Assembly: GCA_012270975.1 (NCBI GenBank)
Contig: JAAXHH010000034.1
Coordinates: 1 to 64,000, forward strand
Direction of reading: 5' to 3'
DNA: 64,000 bases
Origin: Candidatus Latescibacterota bacterium
Lineage (GTDB): Bacteria; JAAXHH01
Shown: positions 26,589 to 34,938 of the stretch, piece by piece
How positions within the stretch are numbered: position 1 is the stretch's first letter
Layout of the letters: each line of letters begins with the position of its first letter
Notes under the pieces: generated by a model
What the model was told of the DNA's origin: nothing
Seen by the model: only the letters and a program-made list of their open reading frames with translations
Database searches by the model: none
Position numbers and translations under genes: made by a program

Positions 26589-28787
26589 TTAACTGCCGGG
26601 CCTCATCCGGTCTCTCAGTATGCGGCGAATCAGCTTGCCTGAAGCGGTATGGGGGAGCTCGTCCACGATGAAGACGCGATAGATTCTGAACAACGGATTC
26701 AGTCCGGAGGAAATCAGGGACTGGAGCTCCGGTTTAAGGATATCGGGGTCGAGATCAAGACCGGCGCTGTTTTCTGGATCGACGGGTGAGCCGGCGGCGC
26801 TGATTCCACCCTCAGGAACGATGAAGACCACCAGCCTCTCGGCCCCCTCCCCCTCGGGCTGCACCGCCACGGCCGCACTTTCGTAGACGGCAGGATGTCC
26901 GTCCACGATCCGTTCCAGTTCCAGGGGGCTGACCGTGATGCCGCCGAGGTTCATCCCGTCGTCCGCCCGTCCCTGGGCGCGGTAGTAGCCGCGGTGAAGC
27001 CGCTGGGTGTTGTCCCCGTGCCGGCGCAGGTCCTCGCCTTCCGGTCCCGCCGGACATCCTGCGTAGTAGACTTCGTCGTGGTCCCCGTTGAGCAACCGCT
27101 GCGACATGCCCAAGGCGGGCGGCAGGAGGAAGAGTTCGCCGGTATCCCCTTCCCCGACCTCCGCACCGGTCTCGTCCAAGATAACGAAATCCACGCCCAG
27201 GTTCGCCGTGGTGAATGCCGCGGGCGAGCAGGGTTGAAGGACCGTGCAGGCCAGGTGACCGCCGCCGATTTCCGTGCCGCCCAGGTATTCGATCACGGGC
27301 GCCCGGTACCCGGCGCGGCTCATGAGCCACAGGTAGTCGTTTCGACTGGCGGGTTCGCCCGTGGAGCTGAAGACGCGGATGGACGGCCAGTCGGCCCCGT
27401 CGGCCGCGCCGCTGTGCCTCCAGTCCCGCACCAGGGAGGGGATGACACCCAGCATGGTGACCCCGGCACGGCCGATGAATCGCGGGTATTCGGGGGTATT
27501 CGTCGCGCCGGGGAACAGGGCCATGCACGCGCCGTTGACCAGGGTGGCGTAGATGAGCCACGGCCCCATCATCCAGCCGATGTTGGTCGGCCAGGCCGTC
27601 ACGTCGTCGCCGTGGATATCCTGATGGTAGTAACCGTCCATGGCGCTCTTGATGGGCGTCAGGTGGTTCCAGGCGATGGCCTTCGGCTCGCCTGTGGTCC
27701 CGGACGAGAACAGGATGTTGGTGGCGCGGCACGGGTCGCCGGTCACGGATTCGAAGGTGTCTTTTGTGGACAACAGGTCGGGCCAGGAGATGTCGCCGGA
27801 CCGGAGTTGGGGGGTGCCTGATGCGATCGCGGTGGTGCCGAGGTCGCCGCCTGGCGCCGGGACATCGTCCACGGGCGCGTCGCTGCTGTACTGGCCGACG
27901 CCGCCCGACGGCACGACGATGACCGCGGACGCCCCCGCCTCGACCACCGTGTCGTAGAGCGGTATGGTTTTGCCCGCGCGGACGTAGCGGTCCATGGTGA
28001 CGACGCAGCGGGCGCCGGCAATGGCCATGCGGCGGCGCACTTCCGGCGCCGGGAAGCTGTCGGCGATGGAGACGACCCGTGAACCCGCGCGGATGATGGC
28101 CAGGTAGGCGATCACGCATTCCAGGTTCAGGGGCATGTAGAGCGCGATGGCCTGTCCGGGCGCAAGACCTCGGTTGCGCAGGCCGTTGGCGGCGCGGTTG
28201 ACGAGACGTTCGAGTTCGCCGTAGGTCGTCGTGCAGAGCGCCGGGCCATCCGGGTCGTCCGGGTCGTCCGGGTCGTCCGGGTCGTCCGGTCCTGGCGTGA
28301 CGACCGCGGGTCGGGCGGGATCGGTCGTAAAGCAGCTGTCGACGATGTTGAGTTCCGCGCCCGGCAGCCACCGGGGATCGCGGACACTGCCGCCCAGGTC
28401 GAGGATGGCGTCCGGCGGACTCGTGAATACGATGGCGAGCCGCTCGAGGGTATGGGTCCAGAAGGCGGAGGCGTCGTGGACGGACCAGGCATGGAAATCT
28501 TCGTATCGGTCGATGCCCATGGCCGTCATGCTGGACTGTAAGTTCGACCGGCTGACGGTCTCTTCGTCAGGCGCCCAGGCCACGGGAGGCCCGTCCTCCG
28601 GGCGGCGTCCTGCGTATGCGTGACGGAACGCCGCCAGGTGGGCCTCGAAAGGCAAGGACTCGCGGCGGGAGCGGTCGACGAAGTCCAGCCAGGCCTGTTC
28701 TTGCCGGGCGGGATCCGGATGGCCAGAGGGACGGCCAGTGTGCCCGGACGGTTCGCCGGACTCGGAGTTTCGACGTTTCGCGCACAT
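26589..28787 (-). CDS. Acyl-/acetoacetyl-CoA-synthetase-like AMP-forming ligase
   Basis: A 732-residue ANL-superfamily enzyme, which activates a carboxylic acid with ATP and joins it to CoA. It has an ACAS_N region (about 80-160), the P-loop-like NILFSSGTTGEPKAIAW, the EYLGGTEIGGG motif, a hinge region with YYRAQGRADDGMNLGG and the C-terminal HTASGKLIRR lysine. Size and layout resemble plant AAE17/18-type and acetoacetyl-CoA synthetases more than short-chain Acs. A five-fold DPD/DDP acidic repeat (around residue 168-182) interrupts the N-terminal domain and looks like a slippage insertion. It starts 9 bp after the lactonase gene and is probably in its operon. The natural acid is unknown. Confidence 0.85.
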   Translation of the reverse strand: MCAKRRNSESGEPSGHTGRPSGHPDPARQEQAWLDFVDRSRRESLPFEAHLAAFRHAYAGRRPEDGPPVAWAPDEETVSRSNLQSSMTAMGIDRYEDFHAWSVHDASAFWTHTLERLAIVFTSPPDAILDLGGSVRDPRWLPGAELNIVDSCFTTDPARPAVVTPGPDDPDDPDDPDDPDGPALCTTTYGELERLVNRAANGLRNRGLAPGQAIALYMPLNLECVIAYLAIIRAGSRVVSIADSFPAPEVRRRMAIAGARCVVTMDRYVRAGKTIPLYDTVVEAGASAVIVVPSGGVGQYSSDAPVDDVPAPGGDLGTTAIASGTPQLRSGDISWPDLLSTKDTFESVTGDPCRATNILFSSGTTGEPKAIAWNHLTPIKSAMDGYYHQDIHGDDVTAWPTNIGWMMGPWLIYATLVNGACMALFPGATNTPEYPRFIGRAGVTMLGVIPSLVRDWRHSGAADGADWPSIRVFSSTGEPASRNDYLWLMSRAGYRAPVIEYLGGTEIGGGHLACTVLQPCSPAAFTTANLGVDFVILDETGAEVGEGDTGELFLLPPALGMSQRLLNGDHDEVYYAGCPAGPEGEDLRRHGDNTQRLHRGYYRAQGRADDGMNLGGITVSPLELERIVDGHPAVYESAAVAVQPEGEGAERLVVFIVPEGGISAAGSPVDPENSAGLDLDPDILKPELQSLISSGLNPLFRIYRVFIVDELPHTASGKLIRRILRDRMRPGS
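28249..28290. repeat. 9-bp tandem array (ccgggtcgt), about four to five units
   Basis: Perfect tandem nonamers inside the ligase gene encode the DDP run on the minus strand. The array keeps frame and probably varies in unit number between strains. Confidence 0.9.
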
Positions 28788-28796
28788 GGGCCGGGC

Positions 28797-29867
28797 TCAG
28801 TCCACCACGACCATCTTCAGGCAAACCGCCATGGGGATGTCGGCCACGACGCCCGAGAGATGCAGCAGGCCCGTGTCCGGGTCGAGACGATGGTAGGTGA
28901 CCGTATCGGAGCTCTGGTTGCCGCAGAGGACGAAGCTGCCGGTCGGATCGATCCCGAAGTTCCGCGGGTTCTCGCCGCCCGTGGGCACGATGCCGAGCAG
29001 CGAAAGGCGGCCCGAATCCCCGTCCACGGCATACATGGCGAGGCTGTCGTGGCCCCGGTTGGAGCCGTAGAGGTACCGTCCGTCGCCGGTAATGTGGATG
29101 TCCGCCGTATGGCTGACCTCGTCGTAGCCGTCGGGCAGCGTCGTCACCGTTTCGATCGCGTTGAGCGTGCCGGCCGAGCCGTCGTAGGCGAAGGCCGTGA
29201 TCGTGTTGCCCATCTCGTTGATGACGTAGGCGAACTTCCGGTTGGGATGGAACTCGATGTGCCGGGGTCCCGAGCCGGGCGGCACCGACGCTTCCCCGTG
29301 GGGCGTCAGGACGGCCGTATCCGGGTCGAGGGCGTAGATCATCACCTTGTCGGTGCCCAGGTCCGGCGAGAAGACGAAGTTGTAGTCCAGGTCGTGGCGG
29401 ATCATGTGGGCGTGAGGTTCCTGCTGGCGGCTCTGGTCGACGCTCGAACCGGTATGCTGGATGACCGACGCGGCCTCTCCCAGGGAGCCGTCTTCGTTCA
29501 CGGGAAAGGAGGATACGGACCCGCCGCCGTAGTTGGCCACGAGCACGGCCTTGCCGCTTCGGTGCACATCGATGGAGCACGGCCCGGCGCCGCCGGAAGA
29601 CTGGCTGTTCAGGGGCGCGAGCGTGCCGGATGCGTCCACGGCATAGGCGAAGACGCCGCCGTGGGGATCGCCCGTCTCGCCGACGGCGTAGAGGAAGCGG
29701 GCGTCTGGCGTCAGGACCAGGAAGGACGGGTTCGTGATGCCGCCCACGTGGCTGACGTATTCCATGACGCCGGTGTCGGTATCGACGTCATAGACATAGA
29801 TGCCCTTGCTGGTGGTCTGGGTGTAGGTACCGACGAATACGCGAATGGTCCGGACGTCACTGGACAT
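28797..29867 (-). CDS. Lactonase family beta-propeller (6-phosphogluconolactonase-like)
   Basis: The 356-residue protein is a seven-bladed Pgl/YbhE-type propeller. It begins VRTIRVFVGTYTQTTSKGIYVYDVD, and it has the family blocks SGGAGPCSIDVHRSGKAVLVA, QEPHAHMIRHDLD, GPRHIEFHPNRKFAYVINE and GGENPRNFGIDPTG. Such enzymes hydrolyse sugar lactones, classically 6-phosphogluconolactone; relatives open other aldonolactones or muconolactone. No signal peptide is seen, so it is cytoplasmic. It is the first gene of a pair with the ligase 9 bp downstream. Together with sugar dehydrogenase-like genes in the window, a role on an aldonolactone is plausible. Confidence 0.9.
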   Translation of the reverse strand: MSSDVRTIRVFVGTYTQTTSKGIYVYDVDTDTGVMEYVSHVGGITNPSFLVLTPDARFLYAVGETGDPHGGVFAYAVDASGTLAPLNSQSSGGAGPCSIDVHRSGKAVLVANYGGGSVSSFPVNEDGSLGEAASVIQHTGSSVDQSRQQEPHAHMIRHDLDYNFVFSPDLGTDKVMIYALDPDTAVLTPHGEASVPPGSGPRHIEFHPNRKFAYVINEMGNTITAFAYDGSAGTLNAIETVTTLPDGYDEVSHTADIHITGDGRYLYGSNRGHDSLAMYAVDGDSGRLSLLGIVPTGGENPRNFGIDPTGSFVLCGNQSSDTVTYHRLDPDTGLLHLSGVVADIPMAVCLKMVVVD

Positions 29868-30085
29868 TGGGGTGGTTCTCCTTGGTTGGCTGAAATGTAT
29901 CCGGTCTAATGGTGATCTATCCCGATCGAAATCGATTACAGTCGTCTTACTTTAAAAAAACCAGCGAGATTGTTAACGGATTTCCAACTAATCAAATATG
30001 ACCCGGGTTCAACAGAAACTAAAACATGCCTAAAAGGATAACCATAGCGATGCCATGCATACACCGATAGGAGCAGAACTCAAAG

Positions 30086-30340
30086 ATGAATAACCACAAA
30101 ACTCAAAGAGACACGGAAGAACTGATGGAGGAAGTGTACTTCAAGGACCAGAGCGTCAAGAGCCGTCTGTCCGGTCTTGAAACATCGGAAGACAGCATGC
30201 GGGAACTCATAGAATACAACTCCGAACAGTTGAAGGACATGAAGAGCGATGCCCGCTGGTGGAGAAAAACCTTGATTACGTGTATTATTGCGAATTTTGG
30301 GTTGCTCATCACCATTACACTCAAACTGCTACTGGACTGA
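30086..30340 (+). CDS. Small tail-anchored coiled-coil protein
   Basis: An 84-residue protein with a charged N terminus, a coiled coil (VKSRLSGLETSEDSMRELIE to NSEQLKDMKSDARWW) and a C-terminal membrane helix (KTLITCIIANFGLLITITLKLLL). It lacks exact tandem units but matches the layout of the other small coiled-coil membrane proteins here. AGGAG lies about 15 bases upstream of the ATG, a loose spacing. A second small gene follows 17 bp downstream and is likely co-transcribed. Function is unknown. Confidence 0.65.
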   Translation: MNNHKTQRDTEELMEEVYFKDQSVKSRLSGLETSEDSMRELIEYNSEQLKDMKSDARWWRKTLITCIIANFGLLITITLKLLLD

Positions 30341-30356
30341 TCGAAGGGAGGTTCTT

Positions 30357-30560
30357 ATGTCAGCGAAGAAAGGCCGGGTTCTGACCCCCGAGGTCGTTGA
30401 ATCTATCAAAAACAAGCTGTTGGAAATACTGCATGACGAAAACATCCTGACCATGGGCATCGAGATTGACGTCAAGCTCGCCAGCGGTTACCGGGACAAG
30501 ATCTGGCGGGGCTGGAGGCATCCAAGACCCTCAAACGGACCTCCTGCCCAAGTCGACTGA
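30357..30560 (+). CDS. Small hypothetical soluble protein
   Basis: A 67-residue protein, MSAKKGRVLTPEVVESIKNK..., predicted to be helical in its first half and Pro/Trp-rich in its last 20 residues. GGGAGG at six bases upstream gives strong support for the ATG at 30357. There is no membrane segment or known motif. It follows the tail-anchored protein closely and may act with it. Confidence 0.55.
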   Translation: MSAKKGRVLTPEVVESIKNKLLEILHDENILTMGIEIDVKLASGYRDKIWRGWRHPRPSNGPPAQVD

Positions 30561-30584
30561 GTGTTTGATTCTGTCGCCTGTCAG

Positions 30585-31304
30585 CTACCCCGCCGGCCGC
30601 CGCTGCCACTCCCACCATTCTTCCTGCGGGGCGTACCCCAGGATGCGCTCGGCCTTCTCGAGACTGTATTGCCCCGGGCCGTAGTGGCTGTGCAGGTTGA
30701 AGGCCTGGTAGAAGCCGGGCACCGAGGGGAGTTCGAGCCCCTGGCGACAGGCCACGGCGAGATCGTCGTGGATGATGAGGAAGCCCCGGGTGGAGTTCTT
30801 GCCGGTGTGCTCCGTCGGCCGGGGCGCCAGGCCCTGGAACAGGTAGCAGACCGTGTGGATCTCGTGGTGCCGGGCGAAGCTCCGGACGATCTCATTGCTC
30901 AGGTGCTTGGTGATGAAATAGTAGTCGGAAGACGGGGCGTCGGGCGCGTCGACAGGGATGTCGGTGTCATGCACGTAGGCCAGGAGGGTCTGGGCCGGAC
31001 CGGTGTGAATCACCTTCCTGATCCCGGCGTCGGCGGCCGCTTTCATGACGTTCCAGGCCCCGATGGTATTGACCTGGAAGCTCAGCGTGTCGTCGTGGCG
31101 CAGGACCGTGAAGTTCATGACCGCGTCCGCCCCCTCCACGGCCTCGCGGACCTGGCCGTATTCGCGGACGTCCACGTTGAGCACGGGCTTCCCGTCCGGA
31201 TGGTCCTTGATGTCGGCCAGCCTCAGGTCGTAATCCTGCTCGAGCGCGGGTATGATGTGGGGCGCGATGAGCCCGGACGCGCCGAGTAAAAGAACTTTCT
31301 TCAT
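30585..31304 (-). CDS. NAD-dependent epimerase/dehydratase (extended SDR)
   Basis: The 239-residue extended short-chain dehydrogenase begins KVLLLGASGLIAPHII, the Rossmann glycine motif, and has the YxxxK catalytic pair in YYFITKHLSNEIV. Upstream lies TGPAQTLLAY, so the usual catalytic Ser/Thr position is not clear. It ends soon after GYAPQEEWW, as members without a long substrate domain do. The ATG at 31302-31304 has GAGGTG at six bases; the open frame extends 99 codons upstream but that part is low-complexity and overlaps the leader. It is followed upstream by another epimerase on the same strand. The substrate is probably a nucleotide- or free sugar, unassigned. Confidence 0.85.
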   Translation of the reverse strand: MKKVLLLGASGLIAPHIIPALEQDYDLRLADIKDHPDGKPVLNVDVREYGQVREAVEGADAVMNFTVLRHDDTLSFQVNTIGAWNVMKAAADAGIRKVIHTGPAQTLLAYVHDTDIPVDAPDAPSSDYYFITKHLSNEIVRSFARHHEIHTVCYLFQGLAPRPTEHTGKNSTRGFLIIHDDLAVACRQGLELPSVPGFYQAFNLHSHYGPGQYSLEKAERILGYAPQEEWWEWQRRPAG

Positions 31305-31402
31305 GGATGACACCTCAGTCCGATTTCCGGGACGCGCCGGGGTCCGCGGTTCGCGTCGATTCCAGGAATGAACATCAAATCTCTCCTTTAGTCCCGCCAG
31401 TT

Positions 31403-32173
31403 CTAGTCCCGCCAGTTCGCGGCGAAGTTGTGGACCGGTGCGTAGCCGAGGTCGCGGGCCTGGTTGATGAGGTACTTCGGGTTTTCCAGGTCGGCGCAGA
31501 TGTGGTACAGGGCGTAGCGGCTCGTCCACCAGACCTGGTCCGCTGCGTCCCGTTCCAGGGCCAGCCGGAAGGCCTGGGCGGCGTCCCGGTAGTCCAGCCA
31601 CAGCAGGTCGGGCGCCTGGCCGGACACTTCCTCTTCGCTGACCAGGGTCCCCAGCCGCAGTCCCGTGACCGTCACCATGTAGTCCCGTGCGAATTCCCGG
31701 GCGGTGTGTTCGCCCAGGTAGCGGGACATGGCCGGCATGTCGGGCTCGGGCAGCGGCTTCCAGAGTTCGCTGATGTACACGTCGTCGGGATAGGGCCGGA
31801 AGAGGTCCAGCGTCCCGCCGTAGACGAAACGCTTGACCCCCGCCTCCACGCCGGCCTTGAAGAGCTGGTGCGTGCCCCGCGTGGCCAGTTCCAGGAGATG
31901 CTTCTCACGCTCCACCGCCGATTCGGGCAGGTCCCGGGGCGGCTCGCCCGTGTGGACGATGGCGTCCATGCCCCGGACCGCCCGCCAGGCGAAGTCCTGG
32001 TCCAGCAGGCTGCCCTGGGCGGCATCGCCGGGCGATTCGCGGCGCGTTTCATCCCCAGTGGCGGCTGGCGCCTCGACGGGCGACTCGTCCACGAGGCGGA
32101 GCCGGTGGCCCTGCAGGGCTTCGGCGACGGTCTGGCCCAGCCGGCTGGCGGCGCCGGTGATCAGGATATCCAT
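31403..32173 (-). CDS. NAD-dependent epimerase/dehydratase (extended SDR), second copy
   Basis: The 256-residue protein starts MDILITGAASRLGQTVAEAL, an SDR cofactor motif, and contains YGGTLDLFRPY and the YLGEHTAREFA region, which has Tyr but no Lys three residues later (YxxxH). If correct, the canonical YxxxK lysine is missing, which would make catalysis atypical. The ATG at 32171-32173 has AAAGGAG at five bases. It is more distant from the 30585 protein than a recent duplicate would be. It lies between two sugar-related genes on the same strand and probably belongs to one operon with them. Confidence 0.8.
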   Translation of the reverse strand: MDILITGAASRLGQTVAEALQGHRLRLVDESPVEAPAATGDETRRESPGDAAQGSLLDQDFAWRAVRGMDAIVHTGEPPRDLPESAVEREKHLLELATRGTHQLFKAGVEAGVKRFVYGGTLDLFRPYPDDVYISELWKPLPEPDMPAMSRYLGEHTAREFARDYMVTVTGLRLGTLVSEEEVSGQAPDLLWLDYRDAAQAFRLALERDAADQVWWTSRYALYHICADLENPKYLINQARDLGYAPVHNFAANWRD

Positions 32174-32298
32174 GGTTGCTCCTTTGCGATTCAACTTTTT
32201 CTACGAGTTATGCGGATCGATTCCGACCAAACTGATAAGGTCACACTCCCGACCTTCCCGTGTGCGTCCGGTGGCGCAGTTCTGGCCGGGGAACCGCT

Positions 32299-33129
32299 TC
32301 AGGCCTTTGGGTCTTCGAAAGTCCACAGGTCCAGGGCCGTGCCGCCCAGCACGCGGGGCCTGTCTTCCGGCGCGATGAAGGTCATTTTGTCGCGGACGAC
32401 CGACAGGGTCTGGTCGTACGAGGCGTTCGCCAGGCAGACGGGCCAGTCGGTGCCCCACATGATGCGGTGCCCTCCGAAAGCCTGGTACACGGCGTCGACC
32501 ATGGCGTAGGTATCCGGCCAGGGATAGCCCAGACCCGATATGGACCAGGTATGGCTGATCTTCACATAAACCCGTGGGTACCGGGCCAGGTCGAGGACGG
32601 CCTGGATTTCCTCCGGCCGGTTGGGACGCGCGTCCGCCATGTGATCCACGACGACATCGAGGCCGGGAAACCGGTCCAGCAGGCTGGCCAGGTCGGGCAG
32701 GCGGCCCGGCCGGGTGAGCATGAGCAGGGGGACCTCGAGCTCCTCGGCGCGCCGGAAGATCGGCGGCATGAGGGGACCGCGGAACCAGTCGCCCTCCGGT
32801 CCCTGGGAGGGGCTCAGCCGCACCCCCTGGAAACCGTGCTCCTCCACCCAATGGCTGAGGTGGTCCGGCGCGGCGGGATCTTCGGGGTTGACGCGGCAGA
32901 CCCCGGCGAACTTGTCCGGATACGTGCGCAGAACGTGGGATACGTATGCATTGTCCCAGCGGTAGCCGATGTACTGCACCAGGACGGTCTTATCGACGCC
33001 GTGCCGGTCCATCAGGGCCAGAAGCATTTCGGCCGTCCGGTCCTCGGCGGGCGGGGCGGCGTTTTCCGCGGGCCAGGGGAAGGCGGGGTCGTTGACCCAG
33101 ACGTGGGTATGGGGGTCGATGATGCGCAT
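32299..33129 (-). CDS. Amidohydrolase-2 family hydrolase (L-fuconolactonase-like)
   Basis: The 276-residue TIM-barrel hydrolase has the metal-binding DPHTHVW at the N terminus, GFQGVRLSPSQGPEGDW, VVVDHMAD and MWGTDWPV near the end, which is the COG3618 pattern. Known members hydrolyse L-fuconolactone, L-rhamnonolactone or related lactones; others are decarboxylases. It lies upstream of an epimerase, with rhamnose mutarotase and an aldose-dehydrogenase-like AKR a few kilobases away. That context favours a lactone-opening step in deoxy-sugar oxidation. No signal peptide is seen, so it is cytoplasmic. Confidence 0.85.
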   Translation of the reverse strand: MRIIDPHTHVWVNDPAFPWPAENAAPPAEDRTAEMLLALMDRHGVDKTVLVQYIGYRWDNAYVSHVLRTYPDKFAGVCRVNPEDPAAPDHLSHWVEEHGFQGVRLSPSQGPEGDWFRGPLMPPIFRRAEELEVPLLMLTRPGRLPDLASLLDRFPGLDVVVDHMADARPNRPEEIQAVLDLARYPRVYVKISHTWSISGLGYPWPDTYAMVDAVYQAFGGHRIMWGTDWPVCLANASYDQTLSVVRDKMTFIAPEDRPRVLGGTALDLWTFEDPKA

Positions 33130-33216
33130 GGATCTCGTGTGCCGTAAGATTGAAATGAACTGCTAATGTCGAGGCGAAAACAGATTAAATCAAGGAGAAA
33201 GTGAGGTGCGTTTGGA

Positions 33217-33702
33217 ATGGCAAGACAAAACCTGATCCTGGGCCTGCAGGCCATATCGGCGATCGGTATTTTCGCGCTTGGCCTGTTGACCTATTTCGGC
33301 CAGTCGGGCAGGGACCTTCGTTTGGAGATGCGGCAGGGATTCGAATCAGTCCGGATGGAAATGAGAGCAGATCTCGCCGCCTTCAGGAAGGAAATGAAGG
33401 GTGACTTCGCCGCTTTCAGGACAGAAATGAGGGACGAGTTCGCCGCCTTCAGGATGGAAATGAGGGACGAGTTCGCCGCCTTCAAAACCGAGATGAGGGA
33501 AGAGTTCGCCGCCTTTAAAACCGAGATGAGGGAAGATACCGCTGCCCTTCGCGTAGAAATGAAGGAAGAACACGCCGACATCAGGAATGAGATGAGGCAG
33601 GGGTTCGAGTCGGTCCGGGGGGAAATCAGGAATCTCAATACCCGCGTTTCCCGCGTGGAAGGACACCTCGGGATTTTGCCGGTGCAGAAACCGGATCCCT
33701 GA
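33217..33702 (+). CDS. Membrane-anchored hendecad-repeat coiled-coil protein
   Basis: The 161-residue protein has one N-terminal membrane helix (LILGLQAISAIGIFALGLLTY) and then nine consecutive 11-residue units of the form MRDEFAAFRTE (about residues 36-135). It ends in a non-repetitive NTRVSRVEGHLGIL segment shared with relatives. Exact hendecads in register are uncommon and favour a right-handed, nearly straight coiled coil with Met and Phe in the core. Units are encoded by a 33-bp repeat (about 33322-33630). GAGGTG lies eight bases before the ATG. It is flanked by divergent metabolic genes and is probably monocistronic. Confidence 0.75.
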   Translation: MARQNLILGLQAISAIGIFALGLLTYFGQSGRDLRLEMRQGFESVRMEMRADLAAFRKEMKGDFAAFRTEMRDEFAAFRMEMRDEFAAFKTEMREEFAAFKTEMREDTAALRVEMKEEHADIRNEMRQGFESVRGEIRNLNTRVSRVEGHLGILPVQKPDP

Positions 33703-33748
33703 TTATCATCGTACAGATCGGATCAGTGCGTCCGCGTAACGGACCGGA

Positions 33749-34615
33749 TCAGCGTCTCCGCACGAACTTCTGCAACCGGGCGTCGGCCTGCACCTCGCCG
33801 ACGTAGAGGTCGCCATGCGAGTCCATCCAGATGCCGTGGGGGCAGCCGGCGAACTCGCCGGGCCGATCGCTCCGCCGTCCGCCGCCCCAGCTGCTGACCT
33901 GCTCCCCGTCCAGGGTGTAGATACCCACCTGTTGTTCCAGTTCGGCCACGTAGGCGATGTCTTCCACCGGATCGAAGTAGACGGTATCGGGCTTGCCGGG
34001 AACGTGGCGTTCCTCGATGAAATCGCCTTCAAGGTCGAAGAGCTGGATGCGCTGATTTTCGCGGTCGCACACCCAGATCCGGTCATACCGGTCGATGCGG
34101 ACGCAGTGGCTCAGCGCGAACTGGGAAGGGCCGTCCCCCCAGCCGCCCCAGGAGTGGATGTGATTCCCCCGGGCATCGTACCGGTGGACCCGGGCGTTGT
34201 CGTAGCCGTCGGACACGTAGATATCGCCGTTAGGCGCGACAACCGCTTCCGTCGGTTTGCGGAATGGATCGCCGTCGTTTGCGCTCGGAACGCCGGGCGT
34301 GCCGATTACGAGCACCTGGTTGCCGTCCCGGTCGAACTTGCGGACGCAGTGATCGAGCCAGTCGACCAGAAATATGTTGTCCTCGCCGTCGATGTAGATG
34401 CCGTGGGCGTTCTTCAGGATGCCGTCCCCTATGGTCCTGACGAAACGGCCGTCGCGGTCGAAGACGACCAGCGGATGCTCGCTCCGGGAGTATACGTACA
34501 CGTTGTCCCGGGAATCGCATGCCACGCCGGTGATCCAGCCGAAGGACCAGCCTTCGGGCAGGGTCCACCAGTTTTCCTGCACCTCGTACGTATAGGCTCC
34601 GTCACCGAAGCTCAT
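33749..34615 (-). CDS. NHL-repeat beta-propeller protein
   Basis: The 288-residue protein has NHL repeats (GITGVACDSRDNVYVYSRSEHPLVVFD, NAHGIYIDGEDNIFLVDW and PTEAVVAPNGDIYVSDGY are three blades) and should fold into a six-bladed propeller. The nearest named relatives are peptidyl-glycine lyase-type and SMP-30-like propellers, which may act on lactones or peptides, but no catalytic set can be assigned. No signal peptide is visible. I use the second ATG (34613-34615), which has AGAGG seven bases upstream; the first overlaps that site. It lies downstream of the broken TM2-like gene and PhyH on the same strand. Confidence 0.8.
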   Translation of the reverse strand: MSFGDGAYTYEVQENWWTLPEGWSFGWITGVACDSRDNVYVYSRSEHPLVVFDRDGRFVRTIGDGILKNAHGIYIDGEDNIFLVDWLDHCVRKFDRDGNQVLVIGTPGVPSANDGDPFRKPTEAVVAPNGDIYVSDGYDNARVHRYDARGNHIHSWGGWGDGPSQFALSHCVRIDRYDRIWVCDRENQRIQLFDLEGDFIEERHVPGKPDTVYFDPVEDIAYVAELEQQVGIYTLDGEQVSSWGGGRRSDRPGEFAGCPHGIWMDSHGDLYVGEVQADARLQKFVRRR

Positions 34616-34690
34616 GGGCATACCTCTTTCCTGTTGAATAGGGCTCTTCTTGAATAGGATCTTCCTGAATAGGGTCTTCCTGCCCGGGGG

Positions 34691-34912
34691 TTACGAGCCG
34701 CAGCCTTCGCGATCCGGTTTCTGCAAGGCCGCTTCGACAGCCGAATACAGATGCGCGATCCAGCCGTAGCCCACTAGCCAGAGCAGGACCGCGAGGACAA
34801 AGTGCACCAACGCGGCGGGCCTGCGGCCCTGGTACAACTGTCCCAGGCCGGGTATAACCAGACTGAATACGAACGCGCCAAACCTGGCGCCCGCGGGGTT
34901 GCCTCAGAGCAT
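34691..34912 (-). pseudogene. TM2/DUF5683-like small membrane protein with TGA at codon 3
   Basis: This gene is too short and broken for ordinary ORF calling. From AGGAG and the ATG at 34910-34912 the frame reads ATG CTC TGA GGC and then 69 sense codons: NPAGARFGAFVFSLVIPGLG, then QLYQGRRPAALVHFVLAVLL and so on, ending ...KPDREGCGS. VIPGLGQLYQGRRPAALVHF is typical of TM2-type proteins with two membrane helices, which usually begin with a short MLW/MKNP-like leader. A TGG-to-TGA change at codon 3 (34904-34906) is the simplest explanation. No other start restores it. It could instead be a sequencing error or readthrough. Confidence 0.6.
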
Positions 34913-34938
34913 GGTGCGTCTCCTGGATATGATGGCGC

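Noticed and set aside
30585..31601. Long form of the epimerase starting at 31601
   Set aside because: The extra 99 residues are Pro/Arg/Gly-rich and overlap the next gene's region; the ATG at 31304 has a good ribosome binding site.
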